Under the pieces are notes generated by a model. The model ran no database searches and was not told the DNA's origin. It saw only the letters and a program-made list of their open reading frames with translations. Made by a program: the position numbers and the translations under genes. DNA of 64,000 bases from Chara braunii (lineage: Eukaryota > Streptophyta > Charophyceae > Charales > Characeae), in contig BFEA01000054.1 of NCBI GenBank assembly GCA_003427395.1, positions 2,811,193 through 2,875,192 of the forward strand. Direction: 5' to 3'. This document shows, in pieces, positions 10,304 through 22,260 of the stretch; position 1 is the first letter of the stretch, and the number at the start of each line of letters is the position of its first letter.

Positions 10304-12179
10304 ATGAAGGGATGGCTCAATGCCAAGGATCTCTTTGAGGTGGAAGAAATGTGGGCAGATGTAGGAATTAATATTATTAGAAAAACATTAATTGATTTTT
10401 TTAGAATGAAAGCGGCCCATAGGAATTGGAAGGAACAACAGCTCCATAGATTGATAGAAGAAGTTGAAACAAAGATGAAATCGGATCCGTTCACTGACTA
10501 TTATTGGACAGTTAAACGAAAACTTGCTCTAACTCAGTTAGAGGAAGTGGAAGCAAGGAAACAGGCAGAGAGATTGGAGTGGTTAAAGCTCAGAGGGATC
10601 ATTGGCTATGATAGAATGACCAAACTGACTTTTCGCTCGCTTATCTTACGACAAACAAAACCCCTTCTTAGAGAATTATCACACCCCTTTGGACTGAATA
10701 GCCCTGTAGCGACAGATAAAGTGTACATGTGTCACTATGCCCTGGAATATTTTAGGGACATAGTGTCAAGCAGGCACCCATTTGATCACTTCAATACTGA
10801 TCTCTCAGAGGTGTCTAACTTCTGGGACAGATCAAGGGTACAAATTAATGACTCTGCCAGAAAACAGTTGGACGCCCCATTGACAGCGGTCAAACTCCAT
10901 CGAGCGGTCAAAAGCATGGCTTTGGGTAAGTGCCCGGGACTGGATGGCCTACCAGTGGAACTCTTCCTCTCAGCATGGGATGCTTTTGCACCATTCCTCT
11001 CTGAGATCTAAAATAAGGCTCTTTCAACAGAGAGGCGTGATCTCGTTATTGTACAAGAAAAGAGATAAAAAAGAAGTAAGAAACTATAGGCGAATTTCAG
11101 TCTTGAATATAGCCTATAAAGTTGTAGTTAAAGCTTTGGCCTTGCCGTTAGCAGAGTTCCTTCCAGGCTTTGTAGGTTGGGAACAGGGGGCATTTGTCAA
11201 GGGGCGCTCAATATTCGAGAACATTTTAACGACTGTACAGGCCCTAGAGATTATAGGGAGAGAGAAAAGGGAGGTGGCAATGCTTCTCCTAGATATGGAG
11301 AAAACGTACGATAAGGTGGGATGGACATTTGTGTCCACCACCCTTATCAGAATGGGATTTGGTAGTGGATTTTGCATGTGGATTAAGGTCATGTACTCCC
11401 AAGCGACCTCGGTAGGCTGCCCCATGGCCCCGCTGCTCTTTGTTTTGCAGTTGGAAATCTTATTAGATAATATTAGGCATAGTCCTAAAATTGTGGGTTT
11501 GCAGTTATCGCCCTCATTGGAATGGAAAGGGGGAGTTATAGCAGATGACCTCACAATTGCTTGTGAGAACAGTACATCAGCACTAGAAGAACTTAGGTCA
11601 GTTATGAACAGTTATTATGTCTTGTCCGAGGCATTAATAAATTGGCATAAATCTATTTTCTTTCTGCCAGTCCCATACACCCTTAAGGTAGACAGGGGGC
11701 TGCGCCAGGCCCCAACGGAAAACTCAAAACGTTTTTTGGGTATTCAGGTATCACTCGACGACTGTTCCAAATCTCGAGATCTTCTGTTAGCTGGAAAAGT
11801 GGCAGGTCGTATCCACAGTTGGCAGAAGAACCACAAGCTCTCCCTTTTTAGGAGGGTGTTGGTTCTGTCCTCTGCATCCTTTTCCTTGTTGTGGTACCCT
11901 TTCACAATCGTACGTCTGGGAGATGAAGACTATGCTCAAGTCAAGAGATGTGCTGCAAAGTGCTTAATATGGAAACCGGCGACAGAAGAGGAAGATGGCT
12001 ACATCGCCAAGGTGGTCTGGGAAGCCATCACTTGCCCAAGGTCTGAAGGGGGGGTGGGTATTCTGGACCCGAGGAAACAGAATCTGACCCTTCTTGCGAA
12101 GTGGTCAGTGAAGGCGATGTTTGACAACCCTTCGAAGCTATGGATACGGCTGACGGAGTATATTCTATCCACCGAATGA
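10304..12179 (+). pseudogene. LINE reverse transcriptase domain, broken
   Basis: Two frames meet near 10944-11011. The first covers the endonuclease-RT linker and the start of the RT with KCPGLDGLPVELF. The second carries LYKKRDKKEVRNYRRISVL, then LLLDMEKTYDKV (first catalytic Asp), GCPMAPLLF and VIADDLTIA (the FADD box, with Ile for Phe). About 30 residues normally lying between the first Asp block and the PLLF block are missing (VGCPMAPLLF follows directly after MYSQATS), so this copy has an internal deletion. Confidence 0.88.
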
Positions 12180-13716
12180 GACCTGGAGAAGCCAGAACTG
12201 GTCTGGCAGTGTCTTTTGATTCCTTCCTTCACAAATCGCAGACCAAGATCGTGGGTGTGGAGGGACATTCTGTATGGCTGGAACAAACTGCTCCCGCAAG
12301 ACTTCAATCAACCATCTTCAAAAGGAGAAATTTTAAACCAGTTGCTGTTTGACAATCAGGGTATCATTCAGACGAACGGAGATCGGTTTTTCGCAATGGG
12401 GGAGGCAAGCGGATTTGGATGGGCTTGGGTGGAAAAGGGGGTTCTGCAGGTTAGGCATATCTGGGATGCTGACGATAATAATTGAATATCTGAAGAAAAC
12501 TTGTGACGAAACCTTCCACGCCTTAGGAATGTGGGCAGTAATCTGAAGACGTTGTTAACAACTATTCTTAGAAACTGGTTTAACCTCCTCAAGCACGACT
12601 CAGAACAAACGGAAGGTGCCTGGGTGTTCCCATATGACGGGCAGGGTATGGTATGGAGATTACTGAGCCTAGACTTTGCGGGAGGACAGAGAGTGGAATA
12701 TTGGTGGATTCCAGGATCTATGGTAAATGGACAAGACAAACAAGTGAATCTACTTCGAATTTCAGAGATAACAGTTGCCTCAACCAAGAATCTTCCCGAA
12801 GCCAGAGTGTTGTGGAGCAAAGACGGTAAACATGCAAGATAGTTGGGAGCTGCCTCACATTTCAGAATCGAACCATGCACTAAGGGGTGGGCTACTAAAA
12901 TATCCCAAAGCCAAGTAGATGCAGTCCCACTGATGCAGTACAGACCTAGGACAGGAGTGAGAAGTTTACAGGCTACAGTTCAAAAATCCCCTATAATGTT
13001 AGTCAGTAAAAGACTGGTCAAGAATGGATCCTTGGTGCAACCGGACTGGAGGGCCTTCTGGAAAACACTATTGTTGTTGCCTTCCCAGAAGGATGCTAGC
13101 TTACTGTGGTTGCACTCCCTACTAGTGGTAGCCTCAGCCCACCCCAGATTGGATAACAGAGAAAACAAATTTAGAGATCAAAGGGTTACTCTCACCTTTG
13201 TGCTCTTACTGTGAAACATGTGTGCCAAGGAAGAGAGCGACACTCGAACATTGTCTTTTTGATTGCCCCATGGTAGTGAGCCTATGGAGATGGTGGGATG
13301 CAGCCTATCACTATCTAACAGGACACCACCTACCTTGGAATGTGCCATCCCTTCTCTTCGGACAGGACCATCAGGAACTATCTCATTGGTTGCCTTTTGC
13401 ACTTAACCTCCATCAATACATGTGTCTCCCTATTTTGATGGCAGCTTAGCGCATGAGATGCTCTCATGAAAGAGGCCAGCGCATCTTCGGCTTTCCTCAG
13501 GCTAGGGCTGCGATCAACGATGAAATAACCACACAAACCCATCAAGCCTGGAAGATAATGCAAAATAGGCTAATGCATGAACAAGACGCATCCAAAAGGA
13601 CTCAATTACTGAATAGGTTTTTTGAGACATGGTTGGACCCGCACAACAGAATGTGTAGTTTAGTTGAACGACACAAGTTGCTGTGGCATCCATGGCTTAT
13701 GTCGGAGGACCAGTGA
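12180..13716 (+). pseudogene. LINE ORF2 C-terminal region with zinc finger, broken
   Basis: Decayed connection region followed by a zf-RVT-type finger, CSYCETC...RATLEHCLFDCP (about 13198-13270), then WRWWDAAYHYLTG, as in the other LINE copies of the window. Frames change several times; a TAG interrupts at about 13447. Confidence 0.75.
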
Positions 13717-14743
13717 GAATTCATGCCAGAGACAAACTTTCAAATACACTATCGCCCGACCAACTTCACCATGATCCAAAGGGAGCCCCAGGGACTGCCC
13801 CATGGACAACCACTGTCCATGGTCTGATCTGCCACTGCCCATGTACAGATCTGCTATGTGACACCTGTTCCCTGAGTCCTCCATAATCCTTCCACCCGTA
13901 TCCCGAACCCGAACCTCAACCTATCTACTGCTTCCACCTCCCATCCCTACACCCTCTCGTCCCCCCCCATCCATCACCCTCTCTTTTCCCCTCACTCCCC
14001 TCCCCCCCCCTTCCCTCAGCAGCCGGTCTGGGACTCTTATCTATCCATCGAATAGGTTGCCTTTGGATTACCACTGCAAGAGGGCAGGAGGGGGTAAAGG
14101 AGGCTTACTACAAATGTCACGGGACAAGTCAAGAAAGGGGATGGAGTGGTGGGGGAAGTGGGGAAGGACGACTATGGACCACATCAGCCACCCTCATACT
14201 CACATACCTCAGATGCCTATAATCTCATAACACAAGATATCTCATGTTGCCATACCTTACCTTACCACACCTACTTCATAGTCTGAATGATAGACAGGAT
14301 GCATTTTCCATACTGTTACTCATGAACACAATAACTACATCACTATAACCTACTGCCATTCCTCTCTTTACATATGAACACAGAAACACAGACACGTTAC
14401 AAGTAAGGGAGTGGGCCGACAAATGCTAATGCCTACAAGGTACAATACTCACAGATTACACGTATGCATATGACTGTTTTTCCATTATCCTTTAAGAAGA
14501 TCCTGCTATTATTGCGTCTAAGGAAAGTAGGTTAATGTACAAAAAAAATAAAAAAAAATAAAAAAAAAATGGGGGGGCTGTGGAATTGGTCTGGGTCAAT
14601 AGGTGAGTCGGTGCTCCGGGTTGGGATGGGTAGCATGAGCAACTCCAAGGGAAAGCGGAGCCCTGGGGATAGAAAACGAATGACCACAGATCCTAGGAAA
14701 GAACAGACAATGAAACATTGTGCTGACACATATTGCTTTGTAT
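13717..14743 (+). other. LINE-1 3' untranslated region
   Basis: Pyrimidine-rich at 13890-14030, otherwise unstructured. Short A-rich tracts at 14540-14570. No ORF of interest. Confidence 0.5.
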
Positions 14744-14803
14744 AGGGACATTGGACTCGGTTTCCAGCAGGTGCCCCTCCCCACCAATAGATGGAGCTTT
14801 CTG

Positions 14804-14837
<34 letters not shown>
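14744..14837 (+). repeat. Conserved LINE 3' tail plus poly(A), copy T1
   Basis: Begins AGGGACATTGGACTCGG, continues CCAATAGATGGAGC and ends in about 28 A. The TTGGA/TCCAG arms form the tail hairpin. Same module as at 18295, 23021, 27042 and, inverted, 51493. Confidence 0.85.
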
Positions 14838-14839
<2 letters not shown>

Positions 14840-15537
14840 GGTAGCCTCAGCCCTCTGGCTCTCCCAGAAAGGCATGAAAATATCAATTACGTGTACTAAA
14901 CGGTGCGATTGGGGGTGGGAATCTAATGCTCACCTCTGGCTCTACTATCCATTAGCAGATGAGTTATGGATTTGCTGGATTAAGCACTGGGATCTGGTCA
15001 CAGGCTGCTCCTGGCCATGGTCCGATGATTAGATACTCTACGGTTGTACGTCAACACAGGACACCTCTCTGAAGGAAGGTTGGGGGTATGTTGCGTTGGT
15101 ATGCAGAGGAGTGTTACTCCAAGAAATTTGGAGAGCAAGAAATTCTATAGTTTTCACGAACACTAAAATCGCAATACATGAGCAATGCTCTCAAGTCTGC
15201 TCAGGCATCGGAAGAACGATACTGGCAGATTGGCAGACGTGCTTCAAAAGTAAGAAAAAATGATACCTTTGGTTCCTGAAGACTTGGGCCAAAGGTAACC
15301 AGTTGGCATCAGTTACTTTGGACATAAAATTGATCTCCCGGTGGCTCAAATGGACATGAACGATGTTATTCTACAGATAGAGGGGAGGAAGGCCTCCAGA
15401 GATGTTGCCCTCCCTCCTCAGACATTCATGGCAAGAAACGATTGTAGGTTGCATTGGTCTCTGAGTCTAGGAATGGCTAGATTCAGTTTACTTTTACTGA
15501 GCTTCAAGTTTTACTTTTGGAAGGATTTTTAGAACAG
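14838..15537. other. Unassigned DNA between two LINE copies
   Basis: No domain recognised. It shares only a short GTGGTAGCCTCAGCCC word with 13126-13141. Confidence 0.4.
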
Positions 15538-15576
15538 AGGTGAAGGACGTTGGACCTGGTTTCCAGCAGGGCCCAC

Positions 15577-17506
15577 AACTGGGTATTGGCCCCAGGGTTT
15601 TTCCGGGTTGTTTGTGAGGACTCCCGACCTCCCACAACAAGATTGAGAAGAGCAGCTGCTGCATACCTCTGGCGCAAAGACCATGAACAAACGGACTGTA
15701 TCAAAAGAGTGGCATGGGATGTTGTAATACAACCACAGTCAAAAGGGGAGCTTGGAATAATTGACCCTGAAAATGAAATTAAGGCGGTGATTTTCAAGTT
15801 TCTCGTTCGCCTGCTAATGGGTAACGACATTCCGTGGGAGCCATATGCACGTATTCAAATCTCCTGGCCCCACAAACTGAAAACAACAGTCAAGTACACT
15901 CGTTCCAACGACTGACCAATAACTATTGGTCTCTCCCATACCCCCCTCGCATTCGGCACAACAATTCGCCCACAGATACCGCCAAATGGGACCTCAGGAC
16001 CGATCCCCTATGGATTTCGTTTCTGAAGCTCTGGAGAGAACGAGGCCCATCTCAGAAACCGACACCACTGAGATGGGAGGAGATATGGAGACAACCGTTG
16101 TTCGGCAACCGGTATATCAAGGATGACAATGGTAACCCCTTCTCCCTGCACAACCATTCACGGTGGCTCCCCTGGGCAAAGAAGGGAATGTACTCAGTCA
16201 GGGACTTATGGAACAACCAAACTAAGTCATGGTACACAGCACAGGAGCTCCGTCCTAGGTTGGCCCACGTTAGAAACATTGAGGAAGGCCTGCATGAACT
16301 GCAAGAGGCTATCCCGCTGGCCTGGATCTCTGTGCTGTTGAAAGGTCCAACGCTGATGCAAGGGGATTGGGTTACGAAGATTCAGGACTGGCCGCTCCTG
16401 ATGACTATCTATTTAGTGGAGAGAATGGATGCCCGACAGGTGGGGCTGCAAGCCTATACACCACGCCTGCCGGGCAAAGATGGTCGCAACTAACCCAGGA
16501 CGAAGAGTTGGACCACGATGCACCCCCCGAGGGGCTGACGAGGGTGTGCGTGGTGGATGAACTGGGTAATGGCTGGGCCATGTATGAACCTATCACCGCA
16601 ATTAGCCAACTGCCCTTCGACCCGCGGGAATGGGAGTGGGACATGGGAGGGGGAAGAAAACTCCAGATATGGCAGTATACGGTCAAAAATGGGTACAGGC
16701 AGGCCAGAAAGCAAACGCAGGTCTTCGCCCCAATCAAGGCAAGATGGGCCAGAGACTCTCCACTCAAAGCGGAGGAGTTCCAGAACCTCAACTGGGGAAC
16801 TCTCTCACACATAAGACCGACTAACCTCAGAGCCCTCCAGTGGCAAATTGTCCACCGTTGCTTGCCAACTCGAGAGTGGATTACTTCAAGAACAAATCTT
16901 GAAGAACGAGGGGTGCTTTCCCCTCTTTGCTCTTTTTGTGGGAAATCCTCCCCCAAACGACGAGCTACACTCGAACACTGTCTCCTAGACTGCCCCATGG
17001 TAGCCCAACTGTGGAATTGGTGGGATGCTGCGTGGCATTATCTCACTGGCACTCGATTGCCATGGGAAATCAAGACCATCCTCCCGGGAGATATGCCCCC
17101 ACAGACAACTGAGTGGTCTCCCTTCATGACCAATCTATTTAAAATCACCCACTTGCCAATGCTGATGGCAGCATGGAGGATGAGGTGTGCCCATCAATAT
17201 AAACAGCACACATTTGGCTATATGGAGGCAAGAGCTGTGGTGGTTGAAGCGATTGTTACAAACACGCATACGGCATTGAAGGAACTTAAACAAATGCTGG
17301 CAAAAGAACTGGAAGAAACCAAATGCCACGACCTTGTCGCAAATTTCCGGGCAGTATGGGTGGGCAATGCACAGAAACTCTGCGAACTGGACCGCCACAA
17401 CAACCTGAAGTGGAAACCCTGGTTGTCCACGGAGATCCAATGGCAACGACTACCACGGGACCATTTCACTTTCCCCTTCCAACCGACCAACTTTATTCTG
17501 GTCTAG
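15577..17506 (+). pseudogene. LINE ORF2 C-terminal half
   Basis: Three overlapping frames (to 15915, 15834-16493, 16367-17506) together cover the thumb/connection region (AAAAYLWRKDHE, WEEIWRQPLFGN), the QLPFDPREWEW block and the zinc finger CSFCGKSSPKRRATLEHCL (LLDCP follows), ending HFTFPFQPTNFILV then TAG. The last 379 codons are open. Frameshifts lie near 15880 and 16400-16490. The RT catalytic Asp residues are absent by 5' truncation. Confidence 0.85.
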
Positions 17507-17589
17507 TATGCCCCCGGAGTGGCGGTCTCCACTACATCGTCGATGTCCAGGAAACCTTGTCTATGGGTCGGGAGGAACAGCTGCAGGGA

Positions 17590-17771
17590 CAGATCATCAG
17601 ACGTGAATGTGCTCATCGACGTCCGCCATACAGTCTGGGGTACAGCCTGGGTTTCAAATCATTCAATAGTCCGTCGGGCACAGATCATCAGAAGGGAAGA
17701 GCCCAGCGACGACCACCATACAATCTGGGGTACAGCCTGGGATTCAAATCATTCAAAGGTCCGTCGGGCTA
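17590..17771 (+). repeat. 91-bp tandem duplication in the LINE-2 3' UTR
   Basis: GATCATCAGA starts recur at 17592 and 17683; both units end AGTCCGTCGGGC or AGGTCCGTCGGGC. Two diverged copies lie directly after the ORF2 stop. Confidence 0.85.
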
Positions 17772-18294
17772 ATACCTGGATGGACCGGGCCAAACAGCAC
17801 ATTGGCATTGAAGACGGCAACAGGTCAGAATAGGGTACAAAGGAGATGAGATGGAGATATAGTTTAGAAGTGATAAAAGATTGATAAGACAATGACAATT
17901 CAATGACTCAATGATATGCGTATTTGGGAGGGAGGGAACAGGGGGTAGCGGAAGCCACCCCACATTGACGAGTGGGTTTTCGGGAGGGTGGGAACATAGG
18001 GCGGCCAAGGCTGCTCCACACTGACACAATACACTCCACACTGTCAAAACACCGCACAAGACTACAGCCCAGGCAATACGAGGAAGGACGGCCACTAGGG
18101 TTTAAGGGTTTAACAGAACAGACACAACAGCATGATGCAACAAACAGATAGATAGTAATTGACAGTCAATAGGTTACAACAACAACATTATAATTCATAA
18201 CTCGTAGGAACAGAAGGCTGGGCTGCTGACCGCCCGGCCCCCTCATGGATACTGACATTTCATGCTCACATATATTGTTTACATTGTACTCCAC

Positions 18295-18500
18295 AGGGAC
18301 GCTGGACCCGATTTCCAGCAGGTGCTGCTCCCCACCAATAGATGGAGCCTCCCCGACAGTGCTAGTGGTGCCTGCTCTTATCAGCACCGCTAGCAGCCGC
18401 TCGGGCAGTTTCTTTAAAAAAAAAAAAAAAGACTCCCGACCTCTTTCTGTTGGCAATAAAAGCTTTTGATTCTTCAAAAAAAAAAAAAAAAAAAAAAAAA
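18295..18500 (+). repeat. LINE 3' tail with a double poly(A), copy T2
   Basis: AGGGACGCTGGACCCG, then CCAATAGATGGAGCC, a CTTATCAGCACCGCTAGC hairpin half and an A run at about 18416-18430. Then a ~45-bp segment contains AATAAA (18455-18460) and a second A run (about 18476-18500). Confidence 0.85.
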
Positions 18501-18909
18501 CCGACAAATCTGAAACAGACAAAAATAGTCCAGACAAAACCCAGCCCCAAACTCACTCAGCAAAAATAATGAATAAATGCTGAACAAGGAATGCGAATGA
18601 GACAAAAGATATGAATTGTTGAAATACAAACCAGAGTTTGAATCCAGATGATGGTTCTAGATGAATAAAAGCAGATATTTCTGAATTGCCTGAATTGCCT
18701 GGGGCCAGTCAGCTCAATGATATCTCAAGGCCGTCGCTTTAAAAAAGAAGAAGAAGAAGAAAAAAAAAGATACGAGCATCTCATCTCTGGGCCAAAAACA
18801 TGGTCATGGCCCACCCAGTCGCCCAGCCAAAGGGGCTGTACGGCCTGGGGGCTGAAAAGGGAATTGCCGGCCCTGAAGGGCCCGTGAGGGAGCCTCTACG
18901 ATGCTGCTG

Positions 18910-18912
<3 letters not shown>
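18501..18912. other. Spacer without recognisable content
   Basis: AT-rich, then GC-rich; a GAAGAAGAAGAA tract at about 18745. Nothing identified. Confidence 0.4.
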
Positions 18913-18999
<87 letters not shown>

Positions 19000-19018
19000 A
19001 CACACACACACACACACA
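18913..19018. repeat. Compound microsatellite (CT)n(CG)n(CA)n
   Basis: CT repeats to 18984, CG to about 18998, CA to about 19018. Confidence 0.97.
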
Positions 19019-19687
19019 AGCACATGCATGCACGCATCGGTCTTTTCTTTACGCAGATCTCACAAACAGTAAATAAACAATGTTAACCTTGAAGAAGAGT
19101 ATCCAGAATATTCTGCGACGCCCAACCAAAAGTTAGTGCTAAGGTTACACTCATTATCTCCAGCCAACAGGAAGTTAGTGCTCAGGTTACTATTACTTCC
19201 CACCAATGAAAGGCAATCTGGATACAATTGCAACAATGTGCCTAAAAGAACGAGATGCGGTGAGGGGCAATTGATCTTGAATCTTGATCAGCGAGATGTG
19301 GTCATGGCCAGGCAACCAGGAGCCCAGACATATCTCAGACTATGTCACCATGACCCATGGAATCGTTCTTCCTTTATTTATGGGCCCAAGCACATATATT
19401 CCCCTCCTGGGAAGTGTGGCAAAGAATTCATCATTTGGAAGACGTAGCTAACCCCTCAAAATGAGCCTGATTGTCAGGTGGTCCAGGTGAACGAACTCAG
19501 GATGTGAAGATATCATCAGGTAAATTCGGGGCTAAGTCACACTACGTAGGGAGGGGCTAGACTTGGTTCTGAATACACACGGGTTCCTGCCGTCCGTCCT
19601 CAAGCATCTTACGGATGCACTGTGGGCACATTGAAGAATACTCCAAAGGAATCCTGAACCCCCACTTGGCCTATCCAGGTGTGTCTT
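19019..19687. other. Spacer, no gene recognised
   Basis: CAACAGGAAGTTAGTGCTCAGG and CAACCAAAAGTTAGTGCTAAGG style words recur at 19120-19190, a weak direct repeat. No coding domain seen. Confidence 0.4.
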
Positions 19688-19806
19688 TATTTTATTTTAT
19701 TTTATTTTTTTGGACCATTTCTCGATTTATGCATGTCATCCTTGCATAGGGGCCATGCTAATCATCTCACTGTAGTGTTCCAATTTTAACAGATGTCTTG
19801 AAAGAC
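19688..19806 (-). pseudogene. U6 snRNA retropseudogene
   Basis: Read on the minus strand, 19806 to 19711 closely follows plant U6. It has the 5' hairpin-like start, AAAATTGGAAC, then ATGATTAGCATGGCCCCT, GCAAGGATGACA and AAATCGAGAAATGGTCC. U6 is the spliceosomal catalytic snRNA. The ACAGAGA box reads ACAGTGAGA, altering the part that pairs with the 5' splice site. Instead of a T-run Pol III terminator the copy continues into AAAAAAATAAAATAAAATAA. A 3' A-rich tail and a damaged core point to a LINE-mobilised pseudogene rather than an active gene. Confidence 0.85.
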
Positions 19807-19940
19807 AACAAATGGGTGGTTAGGCAAATTCGACTCCTGAGGACTTGGCCCTCGGACACTGACACGTTGTCGAATTTGCAAAATCTCACAGCCCATGCAG
19901 ACGATAAAGAAATTGCATGTAAGAAAGTTATTTATGTACG

Positions 19941-20060
19941 TTTATGTGGCTCAGTGGTTAGAGCACCGGTTGGAAACGCGCATTGTGGTCAGTGGTTAGA
20001 GCACCGGTTGGAAATGCGCATTGTGGTATGAGGTTGCGGGTTCAAAACTCAATTGCAACC
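19941..20060 (+). repeat. tRNA-like (SINE-type) sequence with partial internal duplication
   Basis: Contains a good Pol III box A (TGGCTCAGTGG at 19947) and a box-B-like GGTTCAAAACTC at 20039. The GTGGTTAGAGCACCGGTTGG segment occurs twice (about 19954 and 19991). No full cloverleaf forms, so a tRNA gene is not claimed. Confidence 0.5.
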
Positions 20061-20284
20061 TTGCGCATGGACACCGGCAGGGCGTTAGATTGACGCACGA
20101 CTGGACATACACTCCCTTGGGCTGACACATGGTACTATTACAGACACTGCCTGCACACCACCCAAGGGTTGTTCATGGTGTTGTATGTTGGTTCTGGGTT
20201 TCACATGGTTTGCTTGGGGGTGTTGGTCTTGGGTGTTCTGTTGATCTCCCCAGTCTGGCATATCACACATTCGTGCCATTTCCA

Positions 20285-20360
20285 CTGGTCGGTCACGTGG
20301 TAGAGTCATACGATTACATGTTACAAGGTCACGGGTTCGAGCTTGGTTCGGACCTTGGGG
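20285..20360 (+). repeat. Second tRNA-like (SINE-head) sequence
   Basis: GGTCACGTGGTAGAGTCA resembles box A, and GGTCACGGGTTCGAGCTTGG about 40 bp later resembles box B. No CCA-proximal acceptor pairing was found. Confidence 0.45.
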
Positions 20361-20409
20361 GGGGTCCTTGTCCAGCTTACCCCGTTCTCTCTTCGGTATA
20401 CACACATGA

Positions 20410-20575
20410 TGTTGCCTATACATCTCGATACATTGATTCACAGAGCACACACAGCCTTTGGGCATATACATAGCTTGCGAATTATACATGGCCTACGGGC
20501 CATAGTGCTGTCTGTACATCTTGATACATAGATACACGAAGCATACGAAGCCTTCGGGTATACACATACATTGTG
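20410..20575. repeat. Tandem repeat, two diverged units
   Basis: ATCTCGATACATTGATTCAC...GCCTTTGGGCATATACAT recurs as ATCTTGATACATAGATACAC...GCCTTCGGGTATACACAT about 100 bp later. Confidence 0.7.
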
Positions 20576-21789
20576 AAATACACAACTATCAGACTGGGGG
20601 GGTCTGGTCACTGGGTGGGGTCTAGTATCTGCAGTAGGGACAGGTATGGACAGGTATGGGCCACCGGAGTTCCTACTGATATTCGGATAGAACTGTCTAG
20701 TGGCTATATCTAAGGCTTAGACCCTGGGGTAACGGTAGGGGTATAAGTCACTCAGGCCAGTCCGAGTTCCGCCTGGCCTTGGGTAAGCTAGGGGAAGGAC
20801 GGTAAGACTGCTTCAATGGGTGCTACCCTGTCTGAAACCAAGGGCCCAGAGTCTCTTGGGGCCTGTAGTAGACTGTCTGGGCCTGGCGTCCGAAGTTCCC
20901 GTTCGACAAGGCTCGTCCGATCCGCTTCCACCACGGCTGGGCAACCTATCAGCCCTGGTGCCTATCACTGCTGTTCGGTCCAAGTTACCTGCCCATTGGT
21001 AGGGTAATGGTCTTGAGTGCTGCCCACACTGAGGTAGGATAGTGTGATAGGGGGTGCGCTAGGAGTATTGACGTGAGGATGGGATGGGAGGTGGTCTCAT
21101 ATTCCAGGACATCCACGGCCTACTGCTCCAGGCGATCACTATGTACTCAGTGACTGGCCTCTATAACACCATGGACTTAAAAAAAACAAAAAAAAACGTA
21201 TGTTTAGTACGTACGTTACTTACGTTTGTCTGGTTCATTTGCTCATTTCTTCGTTTCTTCATTTCTTGGTTTCTTCATGTGCTTGTTTGTCTGGTTGGTG
21301 TTGTCTCCATGTCCATTATGTGGTGCATCAGTCCGGTTCCTCTTCCACTGGCAAGTCAGATATAAAATAAGGACACCCTCACACTTCCTTCCATTTGGCT
21401 GAAGGACCCCTGAGCAGCATTGATTGCTACAGGTGCCTGGAGGAATGACTGTCAGCTTGACTTCCGTCTACCTTTCCTCGCAGGTTTGTTTTCCCAAACC
21501 TGCCAAATTAACTTGAAACCAATGGATCCTGAAAGTGGTCCTATACAGAATTAGGATTATAGGGGAAGGGGAGAACTGACGGGCCTTTATGCCCGAGATG
21601 GCCGTGCAAGACCTCCCCAAGGATCCGCTGGAATGAGTCTGGAACCAAGACATTTGACACACGGGACAGTCAAACTCCAAGGCATGGCCAGATCTTTCAA
21701 TGAAAGCAACATACAGAGTGCTCAGAACTACATGGTGCTTGAGAGACGTAGTGATCGACAGATGGCATAGGCACCTCAATGTGGAAAAA
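20576..21789. other. Spacer without recognised genes
   Basis: CCTGG/CTAGGG-rich DNA to about 21060, then AT-rich DNA with a CATTTCTTCGTTTCTTCATT tract at 21237-21270. From about 21480 it may belong to the decayed LINE that follows. Confidence 0.4.
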
Positions 21790-22260
21790 CAACTCCTCAC
21801 ACCGATTCAATGGTTTCGCGACACCAGGTGTAGGCCTGCCAAAATTACGTCCCTGCAATGACAAATCTTACATCGTTGCTTGCCTACAAACGGTTGGTTG
21901 ATCGATCACTCACACTTGGAACATCAGGGTCGTGCCCTCCCTTGGTGCTCGCGATGTCTATCAGGCTTCCCAGCAAGGAAGAGAGCAGAGACAATAGAAC
22001 ACATCATTCTGCAATGCCCGGCAACAGTCCTTACCTGGACATGGTGGGATAGAGTGTGGTGGCAAATGGTTCCGGATCATCGCTGGCCGTGGGAGTGGCA
22101 AGCTATTCTCACCGGCCACTGCCCGCCTCTCCAAAGGGACATTTTTGCCTGGAACATGTTCCACCTGGGCCGAAGAACGGTCCTATGGGTTTTATGGTGG
22201 CAACGCTGTGCTCTGGTCTAGGGAGAGGAGAGGATTGAACAAATTTAAACAGCACATTCA
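21790..22260 (+). pseudogene. LINE ORF2 C-terminal fragment with zinc finger
   Basis: Reading from 21790: PIQWFRDTRC, then HRCLPTNGWLIDHSHLE, CSRCLSGFPARKRAETIEH with ILQCP and WTWWDRVWWQ. This aligns with the zf-RVT regions at 16.9 and 25.7 kb. A frame change near 22210 leads into KFKQHIQLELTYRWKSV. A tail at 23021 ends this copy. Confidence 0.75.

Larger units (their letters stand above)
6782..14837 (+). mobile_element. LINE-1: degenerate near-complete non-LTR retrotransposon
   Basis: Successive decayed regions: ORF1-like (about 6.8-9.5 kb), APE endonuclease (9.47-10.29 kb), reverse transcriptase (10.3-12.2 kb), C-terminal zinc-finger region (to 13.7 kb), 3' UTR, conserved tail (14744) and poly(A) to 14837. 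The 3' end is firm from the tail plus poly(A). The 5' end is only where ORF1-like coding becomes visible. Confidence 0.75.
15538..18500 (+). mobile_element. LINE-2: 5'-truncated copy
   Basis: Starts at or near a partial tail module (GGACGTTGGACCTGG at 15547). The body from about 15630 is the part of ORF2 downstream of the RT palm. The copy ends with a full tail at 18295 and two successive poly(A) runs. Confidence 0.8.

Noticed and set aside
17576-17771. CRISPR-like array
   Set aside because: Only two long diverged units in a LINE 3' UTR of a eukaryote; no repeat-spacer pattern anywhere in the window.
19941-20060. Functional tRNA gene
   Set aside because: Box A and a box-B-like motif are present, but no acceptor stem or proper anticodon arm forms, and part is duplicated.
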